DNA from: Alphaproteobacteria bacterium
GTDB taxonomy: Bacteria; Pseudomonadota; Alphaproteobacteria; Micavibrionales; UBA2020
Direction of reading: 5' to 3'
DNA: 57,642 nt
Assembly (NCBI GenBank): GCA_004297545.1
Contig: SCTB01000177.1
Location: 1 to 57,642, forward strand
This document shows, piece after piece, positions 15,693 to 23,936 of this stretch. The notes below the pieces were generated by a model. That model was not told where the DNA came from. It ran no database searches and saw only the letters and a program-made list of their open reading frames with translations. How positions within the stretch are numbered: the stretch's first letter is position 1; each line of letters starts with the position of its first letter. A program made the position numbers and the translations under genes.

Positions 15693-16595
15693 TTAGCGTG
15701 GAGCCTGCCCCTGCGAAGGCCGGGGATTCTTTGGAATGACATCTTTCGGGCTGTCGGCGATTTTAAATATCAGGCCACAGGCGCGTTCGTTCAGTTTTTC
15801 ATTGTAAAAAGCATCTCCCTGAGAATTTGGAGTGGGAAAATACGTTTTAAAGCAATTGGCAGCACCATATGCCTGTACATATCCGGTGTCAGGTCCGCCA
15901 TTATCCATGCTTCGGTCGAACATAGCAGCTTGACGAGGTGTCAGGGCCTGCATGCCCGCTACATTCATTTCAGCGTCGCCATGGAGAACCTCATCGCTCA
16001 TCAACACGAGCACGATTCCTTTCAGGCCTTCGCTTTTCGGAGAGAGCTCTGCCGGAAGTGGTCTGCCGTCGGCAAAGCCAACGATAAAGTAATTGTTTCT
16101 GAAATTAAACAGCCGTGCAGGCAAATCGCCTACAACTTGTTCGATGGGAACGCCATTTTTTATTCCCAATGAGCCATTCATATCTCCTATCAAGCCTGTA
16201 AGACTGAGATGCGCCCAGAACAAGGTGGTTTCGTCTGCCGCAGATGTGGCGGGAACCGTGGTCATGGCGGTAATGGGAGATTTCCACGTTTTGGCGAAAT
16301 CTGGGTCGCCGATAATTCCATCGCCAGAAGTGGCCGCAACAGGATTGCAGTCGCTGCCGTCTTTTCCAGTGCAGCCCGGGATTACCTTTCCGGCATTCGG
16401 CATATCGCCTGGTAATGCGTGGTAACGCTCTTGGAAAGTTTTGACCGCCTCGGCAACTGCTCTAACTCGTGTCACCGTCGCTGCCCATTGGCCAGTCCCC
16501 TGAAGAGGAAAGTTGCCGGTGGCGCATAATCCAATTGTGGTGGTGGTAATTGCGATGAGGGCGAATAATGCGTATTTCAATTTTTTCGATGACAT
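15693..16595 (-). CDS. Pilin/pseudopilin-like surface protein without a standard leader
   Basis: The sequence AVKTFQERYHALPGDMPNA near residues 50-68 is the hallmark that follows the N-terminal helix of type II/IV pseudopilins. Later come KTWKSPITAM and a C-terminal Cys-containing region. The N-terminal hydrophobic helix (YALFALIAITTTTIGLCATG) lacks the usual G/FTLIE prepilin peptidase site, so it may be processed by signal peptidase or be a divergent class. The gene is AT-richer than its neighbours. Its last residues enter a degenerate palindromic repeat arm near 15705-15740. No pilus assembly genes are nearby. Confidence 0.65.
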   Translation of the reverse strand: MSSKKLKYALFALIAITTTTIGLCATGNFPLQGTGQWAATVTRVRAVAEAVKTFQERYHALPGDMPNAGKVIPGCTGKDGSDCNPVAATSGDGIIGDPDFAKTWKSPITAMTTVPATSAADETTLFWAHLSLTGLIGDMNGSLGIKNGVPIEQVVGDLPARLFNFRNNYFIVGFADGRPLPAELSPKSEGLKGIVLVLMSDEVLHGDAEMNVAGMQALTPRQAAMFDRSMDNGGPDTGYVQAYGAANCFKTYFPTPNSQGDAFYNEKLNERACGLIFKIADSPKDVIPKNPRPSQGQAPR

Positions 16596-16701
16596 TCGCG
16601 AGACATTTTAGAGCGTGGAATTTTGGGCCATTTCCTTGAAATGTATAGGAAAAAGTGCTATTATAATAGTCAGGAAATGCCACAAATGTTGGAGGAATTC
16701 G

Positions 16702-16842
16702 GTGAAGATGAAACGTAAAAAAAGTTTAAGAAGCGCCTCAAAAAAATCGCGTGTCACCAGTCGCCGTTTTAAGAATCGTATCATGGCGGGAGAAAAGGGC
16801 CTTTGGCCCTTTTCTCCCGCCATGAACATAGCACATTTTTAG
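16702..16842 (+). CDS. Possible 46-residue basic peptide
   Basis: GGAGGA at 16691-16696 sits six bases before GTG 16702. The frame encodes a strongly basic stretch (KMKRKKSLRSASKKSR...) and ends inside and beyond the perfect palindrome at 16781-16825. This could be a real small nucleic-acid-binding peptide in an AT-rich patch, or a chance frame. Confidence 0.25.
   Translation: MKMKRKKSLRSASKKSRVTSRRFKNRIMAGEKGLWPFSPAMNIAHF
16781..16825. terminator. Perfect 21-base-arm hairpin
   Basis: Arms of 21 bases (TCATGGCGGGAGAAAAGGGC plus C, and the exact complement) with a TTT loop. The hairpin lies between the small basic frame and the convergent tldD gene. It lacks a long T tract, so it may be a terminator for convergent transcripts or a palindromic repeat. 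Confidence 0.5.
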
Positions 16843-16874
16843 AAAAATTTCAATCCATCTCAGTCTAATTATTT

Positions 16875-18314
16875 CTAAGTCTTCGTCCCCCCCACCGTCA
16901 AACCATCTATCCTCAACGTCGGCTGCCCCACGCCCACCGGCACGCTCTGGCCGTCTTTGCCGCAGGTGCCGACGCCGTCGTCGAGTTTCATGTCGTTGCC
17001 GATCATTTTGACTTTGGTGAGGGCGTCGGGGCCGTTGCCGATGAGTGTCGCGCCTTTGACGGCGGGGCCGATTTTGCCGTTTTCGATCAGATAGGCTTCG
17101 GAGGCGGAGAAGACGAATTTGCCGGAGGTGATGTCCACCTGCCCGCCGCCGAAATTCACGGCATACAAGCCTTTCGGTACGGATTTGATGATTTCTTCCG
17201 CGCTCATGTTGCCGTTCAGCATGATGGTATTGGTCATGCGCGGCATCACGTGGTCGGCGTAACTTTCGCGCCGCCCGTTGCCGGTCGGCTTCACGCCCAT
17301 CAGGCGCGCGTTCATGCGGTCCTGCAAATATCCCACCAGAATGCCGTCCTCGATCAGCGTGGTGCGCTGACTGGGCGTGCCTTCATCGTCGATGGTGATG
17401 GAGCCGCGGCGGTCGGGCATGGTGCCGTCATCCACGACCGTTACGCCTTTTGACGCGACCTGCTTGCCGATAAGGCCGGAGAAGGCGGAGGTTTTCTTGC
17501 GGTTGAAATCGCCCTCGAGGCCATGACCAATCGCTTCATGCAGCAGAATGCCGGGCCAGCCGGGGCCGAGCACGACCACCATTTCGCCCGCGGGTGCTGG
17601 GATGGAGGTGAGGTTCACACTCGCCTGCCGGTGCGCCTCGTCGGCGGCGGCCTTCCAGGTTTTCTCGTCGAAAATCTTGTCATACGAATAGCGCCCGCCG
17701 AAGCCGTAGTAACCGTCTTCCATGCGGCCCTTGCCGTCGTCGAGATAGACGGAGACGTTCATGCGGACGAGGGGGCGGATATCCGCCGCCTTGTGGCCGC
17801 CCGCGCGCAGAATCTGCACGGCCTTCCATGTTGCGGCGACCTGGATGGAAACCTGCTTCACGCGCGGGTCCTTGGCGCGCACATAGGCGTCGATATCCTG
17901 CAGCAGCTTGACCTTTTTCTCGAAGGGCACGCCCAGCAGCGGGTTGTCGTCGATATACAGCTGGCGGTTGGTGCCGTGGGGATTGAGGTCCATGGTGCCG
18001 CCGTGGCCCTGCTGCACGGTCTTCACCGTCTCGCCCGCGCGCGCGATGGATTTTTCCGACAGCTCCGACGAATGTGCGAAGCCAAAGGTCTCGCCCGCGA
18101 CCGAGCGCAACCCGAAGCCCATGTCGGTGTCATAGGTGCAGGTCTTTAAGCGGCCATCGTCCCAGCCGAAAAATTCGCTCTGCACATACTCCATGAACAG
18201 CTCGCCGTCGTCCGCGCCCTGCAGGCTGGCATCCACCAGCTTCCGCGCGGCATCGGGGTCGAGCTTGTTCTTTTCGTAGAAAATCTTGTCGGTGGTCTGG
18301 GTATGGGAGGGCAT
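16875..18314 (-). CDS. tldD: TldD metalloprotease
   Basis: This 479-residue protein matches TldD over its full length. The zinc site is HEAIGHGLEGD at residues 259-264 and onward, where the two His bind zinc and Glu is catalytic. The N-terminal part carries GLRSVAGETFGFAHSSELS, and the C-terminal beta domain ends DNDMKLDDGVGTCGKDGQSVPVGVGQP. TldD with TldE (PmbA) forms a heteromeric protease that trims unfolded peptides, matures microcin-type peptides and degrades CcdA. The partner gene is not in the window. The start is ATG 18314. Confidence 0.95.
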   Translation of the reverse strand: MPSHTQTTDKIFYEKNKLDPDAARKLVDASLQGADDGELFMEYVQSEFFGWDDGRLKTCTYDTDMGFGLRSVAGETFGFAHSSELSEKSIARAGETVKTVQQGHGGTMDLNPHGTNRQLYIDDNPLLGVPFEKKVKLLQDIDAYVRAKDPRVKQVSIQVAATWKAVQILRAGGHKAADIRPLVRMNVSVYLDDGKGRMEDGYYGFGGRYSYDKIFDEKTWKAAADEAHRQASVNLTSIPAPAGEMVVVLGPGWPGILLHEAIGHGLEGDFNRKKTSAFSGLIGKQVASKGVTVVDDGTMPDRRGSITIDDEGTPSQRTTLIEDGILVGYLQDRMNARLMGVKPTGNGRRESYADHVMPRMTNTIMLNGNMSAEEIIKSVPKGLYAVNFGGGQVDITSGKFVFSASEAYLIENGKIGPAVKGATLIGNGPDALTKVKMIGNDMKLDDGVGTCGKDGQSVPVGVGQPTLRIDGLTVGGTKT

Positions 18315-18386
18315 GGGCTGAAACCTTCTTTATTTGAGTTATTAATCTAACACTGAAAGGGGGGAAGTGGAGGCGGGAAAAAACAT

Positions 18387-18568
18387 TGTCATTCCCGCGA
18401 AAGCGGGAATCCAGTACCGTAGTTATCAAAACAGCGGCCTGTCAGCCTGCACGTCGCCGTTTTTATGACCACGGTACTGGATTCCCGCCTTTTCCGCCTA
18501 CGCCAAGGCTTCGGAGGACAAGTACCCAGACCCGCCATAGCTTTAGCGACGGCGGGCGCGGGAATGAC
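18387..18568. repeat. dRS3-like paired palindrome interrupted by another palindromic element
   Basis: Left arm TGTCATTCCCGCGAAAGCGG + AATCCAGTACCG (CCAGTACCG subtype). The right arm is split: its inner half ends at about 18490 and its outer half, GCGGGAATGAC, resumes at 18558. About 67 foreign bases lie between them. Confidence 0.85.
18491..18557. repeat. Nested palindromic element inside a dRS3-like arm
   Basis: CCGCCTACGCCAAGGCTTCG at the left and CCGCCATAGCTTTAGCGACG at the right are imperfect inverted repeats about 24 bases long. Together they form a miniature element that sits inside the right arm of the 18387 repeat. Confidence 0.65.
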
Positions 18569-18571
18569 ATT

Positions 18572-19681
18572 ATGGTTATGGATGCCATGAACCTCAAGAA
18601 CTTCATTTTCAACAAAGCAGCCCTCCGGCGGATCACGCGCATATATATTCCGTGCTTCGTGGCGATATGGCTGCTGCTGACGGGGGCGGCGTTCATGACG
18701 GAAAAATCAATGTCGCCGCTGCAGTTGCCGCAGGATTTCACGGGCAGGCTGCCGATCGTCTACAGCGACAATTACAACATAAAGTTTTTCGGCTTCGAGA
18801 AACTGCACCCCTTCGACAGCGTGAAATACGGCGAAATCCTCGATAACCTGCTGGCGCACCAGGCATTGAAAAGAAACCAGCTGATCGAGGCCGCGCCGCC
18901 GGATGATGCGCTGATGCATCTTGCGCATAGCGACGCATACCTGCAAAGCCTGCAATCGCCCTGGGTGCTCGCGCGCATCGCGGAACTGCCGTTCCTGCGC
19001 TTTTTCCCCGCGCGCCTCGCCCGCAACGTGCTGCTGGTGCCCATGATGTACCAGATGGGCGGCAGCCTGCTGGCGGCGCAGGCGGCGATGAAAACCGGCT
19101 GGGCGGTCAACCTCGGCGGCGGGTTTCACCATGCGTCCTATGCAAACGGGTCGGGGTTCTGCGCGCTGGCCGATATCAGCCTTATCGTGAAATATTTAAG
19201 GCAGGAAAAACAGGCGCAGAAATTCATGATCATCGACCTCGACGCGCATCAGGGCAACGGGCATGAGACGGATTTCAAGGGGGATGACGACGTTTATATT
19301 ATCGACGCCTACAACAAGGAAATTTTTCCGCATGACACCGCGGCGAAGGATGGCATCGATTTGAAAATCGAGCTGGAGTCTTTTACGTCAGACACCGAAT
19401 ATCTCGACCGCCTGCAGAAGGCGCTCGACAAGGCCTTCGTGGAATTCAAGCCCGATCTCATCATCTATAACGCGGGCACCGACCTGCTGAAGGGGGACCC
19501 GCTGGGCGCGCTCGACATTACGCCCGAAGGGGTGATCAAACGCGACGAGATGGTTTTCGGCTATGCGCTCGACCGGAAAGTCCCCATCGTCATGCTGCTT
19601 TCGGGCGGCTACCAGCGCTCCACGGTGCAGGTCATCAGCGACAGCATCTTGAATCTGAAGAAGAAGTTTAAGTTGTTTTAA
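18572..19681 (+). CDS. Membrane-anchored class IV (HDAC11-like) histone deacetylase family protein
   Basis: The catalytic domain reads like human HDAC11: LPIVYSDNYNIKFFGFEKLH, NLGGGFHHAS (active-site His pair), DLDAHQGNGHE (zinc Asp/His) and YNAGTDLLKGD (second zinc Asp), then SGGYQ. All zinc and charge-relay residues appear intact. Unlike HDAC11 it starts with a basic segment and a single TM helix (about residues 20-40), which should anchor the enzyme in the inner membrane with the domain outside by the positive-inside rule. Class IV enzymes remove long acyl groups from lysines. ATG 18572 is the first start after the upstream repeat. The C-terminus is KKFKLF. Confidence 0.9.
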   Translation: MVMDAMNLKNFIFNKAALRRITRIYIPCFVAIWLLLTGAAFMTEKSMSPLQLPQDFTGRLPIVYSDNYNIKFFGFEKLHPFDSVKYGEILDNLLAHQALKRNQLIEAAPPDDALMHLAHSDAYLQSLQSPWVLARIAELPFLRFFPARLARNVLLVPMMYQMGGSLLAAQAAMKTGWAVNLGGGFHHASYANGSGFCALADISLIVKYLRQEKQAQKFMIIDLDAHQGNGHETDFKGDDDVYIIDAYNKEIFPHDTAAKDGIDLKIELESFTSDTEYLDRLQKALDKAFVEFKPDLIIYNAGTDLLKGDPLGALDITPEGVIKRDEMVFGYALDRKVPIVMLLSGGYQRSTVQVISDSILNLKKKFKLF

Positions 19682-19705
19682 TTAATGAGGCCTTCTCTCA
19701 ACCAT

Positions 19706-19827
19706 CGCCACCCCGGCGAAGGCCGGGGTCACGAATGTTTAAGTGAGAGATGGCGGAGATCGTTTCAAGACGATACCCTCCATTTTGTGCTGACAGATGC
19801 TTGACCCCGGCCTTCGCCGGGGTGGCG
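19706..19827. repeat. dRS3-like paired palindrome, divergent arms
   Basis: CGCCACCCCGGCGAAGGCCG and its inverted copy (CGGCCTTCGCCGGGGTGGCG) enclose about 78 bases. The sequence is related in design, but the arms begin GCCACCCC rather than GTCATTCC. Confidence 0.75.
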
Positions 19828-19851
19828 CATGGGGGTGGTGCAGGATAGGGA

Positions 19852-19880
19852 TTGACACCCGCTCCAGCCTGCTTTATGTA
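19852..19880 (+). promoter_or_regulatory. Predicted promoter of the 19889 gene
   Basis: TTGACA (19852-19857) with a 17-base spacer to TTATGT (19875-19880), eight bases before ATG 19889. No Shine-Dalgarno sequence is present, so the message is probably leaderless. Confidence 0.45.
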
Positions 19881-19888
19881 TATTCACT

Positions 19889-20587
19889 ATGCGCATTCAG
19901 GACACAGACATCTGGAACGATCTCGTCGTGCAGGAAACGGTTGCCATGGTCGGGGATATTGGCGAAATCGGCCTGGGTGGTGATGTGAATGAGAACCCCA
20001 TCATGAAGATGATGCTGGAAAGCGGCTGCCTTGATCCGCTCGCGGTCTCCGCCGTGCTGGCGGGGGAGAACGATACGCTGTTCCATAGCGGGGCGCTGCC
20101 GCCGTCCGTGCAGGAGGTGCTGGACCTGTCCCGCGCCACCCGCGTGCGGGAAGAGGGCCCGGGGCATATCTTCGCCGCGCGCAACGTCTCCGCGCTGCGC
20201 GTTGTGCTGGCGGAATTCTCCTCAGAAGTTACCGGAGATGCTTACCGCAAACTGCTGGACTGCCACGATTTCCCCGAGCTCAAGCCGCATATCGACGCCG
20301 GCGCGCATAACGTGGTGGCGCTGGCCGATGGCATGATCGAAACCGGCCTGCTGCGCGATATGCCGCCGAAGCTGCTCGACAAGTTCATCGAAGGCATGGA
20401 GAACGTCAGTCAAATGGCTGAAAGTTCAGTATTAAAGCGCGGCGTGGCCTCCGCCGTGCAGAGCCTGAAAGCCGCCATCGCCGAAACCGCCGCCGAAGAG
20501 CTCACCTCCGCCGCCCCGCGCATCGACCCTAACAGCCCGTATGAGGTCATGAAGCAGGTGGCGAAGACGAAGTTTAAAGTGAAATAA
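19889..20587 (+). CDS. Unknown helical protein, paralog 1
   Basis: This is a 232-residue all-helical soluble protein. It shares blocks with the downstream gene: NPIMKMMLESGCLDPLAVSA (versus NPVFRLLLETDSLDSVSAA), MPPKLLDKFIEGMENV (versus LPPKLLDKYLEGLANV) and the ending IDPNSPYEVMKQ...KFKVK (versus VDPESQFEKLKN...KFKL). No known domain was recognised. A promoter-like TTGACA/TTATGT lies just upstream. A palindromic repeat separates it from its paralog. The basic KFKVK ending belongs to the recurring tail motif. Confidence 0.68.
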   Translation: MRIQDTDIWNDLVVQETVAMVGDIGEIGLGGDVNENPIMKMMLESGCLDPLAVSAVLAGENDTLFHSGALPPSVQEVLDLSRATRVREEGPGHIFAARNVSALRVVLAEFSSEVTGDAYRKLLDCHDFPELKPHIDAGAHNVVALADGMIETGLLRDMPPKLLDKFIEGMENVSQMAESSVLKRGVASAVQSLKAAIAETAAEELTSAAPRIDPNSPYEVMKQVAKTKFKVK

Positions 20588-20607
20588 TTTTCATAATAAT
20601 TAAGGCT

Positions 20608-20704
20608 CGTCATTCCCGCGAAGGCGGGAATCCAGCGCGCATGGCGCGCATTTAATTTATGTGGGCCTTCGGCCCACTGGATCCCCGCCTTCGCGGGGAT
20701 GACG
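20608..20704. repeat. dRS3-like paired palindrome, mini-hairpin subtype
   Basis: Arms CGTCATTCCCGCGAAGGCGG and complement; the interior has GCGCGC-ATG-GCGCGC and GGGCC-TTC-GGCCC hairpins around an AT-rich centre. Confidence 0.85.
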
Positions 20705-20781
20705 AGTAGTTTTTTTCCCATAGTGCCTTGACCCCGCATCCGGGCGGGTCTATGAATATGCAAATTTCAAGGAGACAAAAA

Positions 20782-21522
20782 ATGGGCTTGCAGCTTGCCG
20801 ATGTGGAGAATGATCCGCTCGTGAAGGACACCCTGAAGGTGTTCACGGACGCCATCCGCGAAGACTATGCGGGCAACGACTACGGGCCGAAGGGCGCCGC
20901 TCTCGCCCCCAAGTTCGATAACCCGGTGTTTCGCCTGCTCCTGGAAACCGACAGCCTCGACTCCGTTTCGGCGGCCGTGCTGTCGGCCGACCATCTGCTG
21001 GGCTGGGTTCCCGTCGAGAAGGTGGAAAAGAAACTCAACCCCGAAGTGGCTGAGCTCATCGCGCTTTTCCGCGGCGACCGGGGCGAGGGGCCCGAGGTGC
21101 TGCTGGAAGCGAAAAACCCGCTGGCTATGAAGCTGCTGGTCGCGACGCTGGCCGTGGCGACGACGGGCGAGGAATTCATGGAAATGAAGGCCGAGGCCGA
21201 CCCGATGGAGCTGCGCATGGCCATGGCCGAAATCGGCAGCTTCGTCACCGACGTGGCCGAGCGCCTGACAGAGGAGCGCCGCTGGCAGGCCCTGCCGCCG
21301 AAGCTGCTCGATAAATACCTCGAAGGCCTTGCCAATGTCGTCGATGCAACGCCCGGCAAGACGCAGAAGCGCGTTATCAACCTGATTATCGCCGACCTGA
21401 AGACCGACATGGCGAAGGCGGAAGCCGAGGCGATTGCCGCGAAGGAGCCGCCGCCGGTGAAGGTCGACCCGGAAAGCCAGTTTGAGAAGCTCAAGAACGA
21501 CGCGCGCAAATTCAAACTTTAA
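20782..21522 (+). CDS. Unknown helical protein, paralog 2
   Basis: This is a 246-residue helical protein paralogous to the 19889 gene, sharing the PPKLLDKYLEGLANV block and the C-terminal VDPESQFEKLK...ARKFKL. Start ATG 20782 is set by AAGGAG seven bases upstream. An ankyrin gene follows after 13 bases and is likely co-transcribed, which suggests that the helical protein and the ankyrin protein act together. No enzyme motif is seen. Confidence 0.7.
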   Translation: MGLQLADVENDPLVKDTLKVFTDAIREDYAGNDYGPKGAALAPKFDNPVFRLLLETDSLDSVSAAVLSADHLLGWVPVEKVEKKLNPEVAELIALFRGDRGEGPEVLLEAKNPLAMKLLVATLAVATTGEEFMEMKAEADPMELRMAMAEIGSFVTDVAERLTEERRWQALPPKLLDKYLEGLANVVDATPGKTQKRVINLIIADLKTDMAKAEAEAIAAKEPPPVKVDPESQFEKLKNDARKFKL

Positions 21523-21535
21523 CGGAGATTCCCAG

Positions 21536-21976
21536 GTGGCCGACGACAACAGCATCGAACTCATCACCGCGGCGGCAACCGGCCTCGTCGGCTTAGCCGA
21601 AGAGGCGCTCAAGCAGGGCATCGACATCCATGTCGACAACGACATGCCGCTGCGCACCGCGGCCCTGATGGGCAATGCCGAGATGGTGCGCTTCCTCGTC
21701 GACAGGGGCGCCAACGTGAAGGCCTCGGGCTCCGAGGCGCTGCTCTACGCCGCCAAGCGGCAGGACGACGCGACGGTGGAATTTTTGCTGTCGAAGGGCG
21801 CGGACATCGACGACATGCTGCGCACGCACAAGAAGGAAATCGACCAGGACTGCCTCGACATCCTCGACAAATACCAGTCGCAGAAGCTGCGCGCGGCCTT
21901 CGAGAAAAACTTCGCCAGGCTCAAAAAACCGCCCAAGGGCCTCAAGCTGCCGAAAAAGAGCGGGCCGAAGCCGTAA
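21536..21976 (+). CDS. Short ankyrin-repeat protein
   Basis: From GTG 21536 (GGAG nine bases upstream) a 146-residue protein with three ankyrin units: IELITAAATGLVGLAEEALKQ, LRTAALMGNAEMVRFLVDRG and ALLYAAKRQDDATVEFLLSKG. It then has a basic helical tail ending LKLPKKSGPKP. A longer frame would overlap the preceding gene by 41 bases. The operon position after the helical paralog suggests a shared role, probably protein binding. Confidence 0.8.
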   Translation: MADDNSIELITAAATGLVGLAEEALKQGIDIHVDNDMPLRTAALMGNAEMVRFLVDRGANVKASGSEALLYAAKRQDDATVEFLLSKGADIDDMLRTHKKEIDQDCLDILDKYQSQKLRAAFEKNFARLKKPPKGLKLPKKSGPKP

Positions 21977-21983
21977 ACCTTAT

Positions 21984-22103
21984 CGTCTTTCCCGCGAAAG
22001 CGGGAATCCAGTACCGTTAGTTATAAAACAGCTTGCGATTCAGGCTTTGCCATAGCCGTTTTTATTACCACGGTACTGGATCTCCGCCTTCGCGGGGATG
22101 ACG
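21984..22103. repeat. dRS3-like paired palindrome, CCAGTACCG subtype
   Basis: CCCGCGAAAGCGGGAATCCA + GTACCG and inverted copy; the interior has GTTATAAAACAGC and GCCGTTTTTATTACC. Confidence 0.85.
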
Positions 22104-22203
22104 GGAATATAATGTTTTCAGAATCATTGCACCGCCACTTTCATTTGTCGCCCTATGCGTCTTGGGTTATCCTTTTCCTCAGGGCTGAAACAGGGGAAGC
22201 GCC

Positions 22204-22983
22204 ATGACAAAACCGGAAAAAGTCGTCATCAACAGTGCGAACACGCCGCATATCCGCGTCGGGCTGAAGTGGGAGCCGCGTGAGATTGATCACATCAAGT
22301 TCATCACGGCCTCGAACAACGCGGCGGCCGCCTATTTCAAGATCGCGACGGCGGGCGGGTTTTCGGCGCTCTACGGCGCAGTGGGGACGTTCGGGCGCAA
22401 TCTTTCCGCCTCGCCCAAGATCGCGAACAGTTTTGATGCCAGCGCCGACGTGCGCACCAAAATCAAGAAAATGGGCGAGGATATGAAGGAAGACTTCACC
22501 AAGCCCTCCTATAACCTCGACCTGTTATGCTTCAAGTACGACAAGGACAAAAAGCTTGTCGGCCTGATCTCGCCCTATACGATGGTGCCCAAGGGCGCGG
22601 ACAGGTCGCAGCTGGCCATCCTGCATTCCGGCGACGACCCGGACGGCGTGGGCGTGGGCTTCGACGAGGAAATCCTGATCAGTCTGCGCGACATCGCGGA
22701 CAACGTACACGCCGTCTTCTTCGTCGTCGCGTCGGAAGATTACGGCTTCGACAAGATCAAGGGCGGCCAGTGCGCCCTGATCCGCACCAAGGACGAAAAG
22801 CAGCTGATCGGGAACTCGTTCGAGCACGACGGCAACGAGCAGACGCTGGTCTTTGCGCGCATGCGCCGCGAGGGCAGCGACTGGGCGCTCGAGAATATTT
22901 CCGACTTCATCAATATCGACGAGGACAAGGAATCCCCCCTCGACGACACGATCGACGACATCCTGCGCAACAAATATTTCTAA
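22204..22983 (+). CDS. TerD-family stress protein
   Basis: The central domain (about residues 95-205) follows the TerD fold: YNLDLLCFKYDKDKKLVG, then the calcium-binding segment HSGDDPDGVGVGFDEEILISL and VHAVFFVVAS. TerD proteins bind calcium through these Asp/Glu residues and occur in tellurite, colicin and phage-stress loci. The N-terminal 90 residues (RVGLKWEPR...) extend beyond the usual TerD length. GGGGAAG nine bases before ATG 22204 serves as ribosome-binding site. The next gene begins 5 bases after the stop. No other ter genes are present. Confidence 0.85.
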   Translation: MTKPEKVVINSANTPHIRVGLKWEPREIDHIKFITASNNAAAAYFKIATAGGFSALYGAVGTFGRNLSASPKIANSFDASADVRTKIKKMGEDMKEDFTKPSYNLDLLCFKYDKDKKLVGLISPYTMVPKGADRSQLAILHSGDDPDGVGVGFDEEILISLRDIADNVHAVFFVVASEDYGFDKIKGGQCALIRTKDEKQLIGNSFEHDGNEQTLVFARMRREGSDWALENISDFINIDEDKESPLDDTIDDILRNKYF

Positions 22984-22988
22984 ACGCC

Positions 22989-23600
22989 ATGGCATCGACC
23001 GCCGAAGACCGCCGGCAGCTCACGAAATCGACCGCCGACGAGGTCGTGACCTACCTGCTGGACGCCTATCAGGACGAGCGCGGGGTGCATGCGGAAACGG
23101 TGATCGGCGCCGCCGCCGCGCTGACCGGCGAGCATATCCTGCGCGCCTGCCATACGGACGAACAACTGGCGGGCAACGGGTGGATAACATCCAGTCCCGC
23201 GGACGCTTTTCTGTTCGAGGACGAACAGGACATCACGATTTATGATTTGATAAAGGCGATTACCGGCCTGAAGGACGACATGCCCGATATGGTGGCCATC
23301 ACCGTGCGCACCGCGCAGGCGATCGGCGGCTCGCCGTTTCCGCCGCTGACCGTGGACCAGGTGAATTACCCGCATGAATGGTCGCCGAATGCGGGCGTTA
23401 CCCACCGCGACGCGATCATGCGGATGGCGGAGAAGCGCGGATTGTCGCCGCGGGAACGGGCGCTCGCCCTCGGCATGGCGACCGCCATCCTCATCAATTC
23501 CGCGGCCGGAATGCTGGACAAAAAGATCTCGGCGCTCCTCGCCATGGAGATCATGACCGGCGTCACCAAGATGAAACCGCTTGAGCAGTCCGTAAATTAG
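22989..23600 (+). CDS. Unknown protein co-transcribed with the TerD gene
   Basis: The true start is ATG 22989, five bases after the TerD stop. The 203-residue product is mostly helical with an N-terminal DEVVTYLLDAYQDERGVHAET and a C-terminal hydrophobic helix ALALGMATAILINSAAGML. A central segment AITVRTAQAIGGSPFPPL is distinctive. No family was recognised. Tight spacing implies a partner function with TerD, perhaps at the membrane. Confidence 0.7.
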   Translation: MASTAEDRRQLTKSTADEVVTYLLDAYQDERGVHAETVIGAAAALTGEHILRACHTDEQLAGNGWITSSPADAFLFEDEQDITIYDLIKAITGLKDDMPDMVAITVRTAQAIGGSPFPPLTVDQVNYPHEWSPNAGVTHRDAIMRMAEKRGLSPRERALALGMATAILINSAAGMLDKKISALLAMEIMTGVTKMKPLEQSVN

Positions 23601-23683
23601 CCTTTTTAATCAATCCCTTGATTGCCTTGACAATCCCCGTCCGTTGCCATAAGCTACACTCAGTCCCAACAGAACAGAAGCAT

Positions 23684-23893
23684 ATGATGCTTTGGAAATT
23701 ATTCGGATCTGAACAGCGGGTGCAGCAGGCGCTCGAGCAGTCGATCGGCTATGACATTTCGCCCAATATCATCCCCCGGCTGCCGCCCGCCAACGGCGAT
23801 GCGCCGGTGATGTGGAATGACGTCTTCGTCATGCCCGCAAACACGCAGGCCGCGCCCCGCCGCCCCGAGACCAGGGAGCGCAAAACAGCTTGA
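23684..23893 (+). CDS. Small protein of unknown function
   Basis: A 69-residue frame from ATG 23684 (or 23687), preceded by a TTGACA box at 23627-23632 with a 17-base spacer to TAAGCT. It encodes MMLWKLFGSEQRVQQALEQS followed by a Pro-rich, Arg-rich tail. No domain is recognised. It ends 43 bases before a membrane protein gene that has its own ribosome-binding site. Confidence 0.5.
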   Translation: MMLWKLFGSEQRVQQALEQSIGYDISPNIIPRLPPANGDAPVMWNDVFVMPANTQAAPRRPETRERKTA

Positions 23894-23936
23894 TTATTGC
23901 CGTACGATCCCCCTCAACCCTGAAGGAGACCTGACA

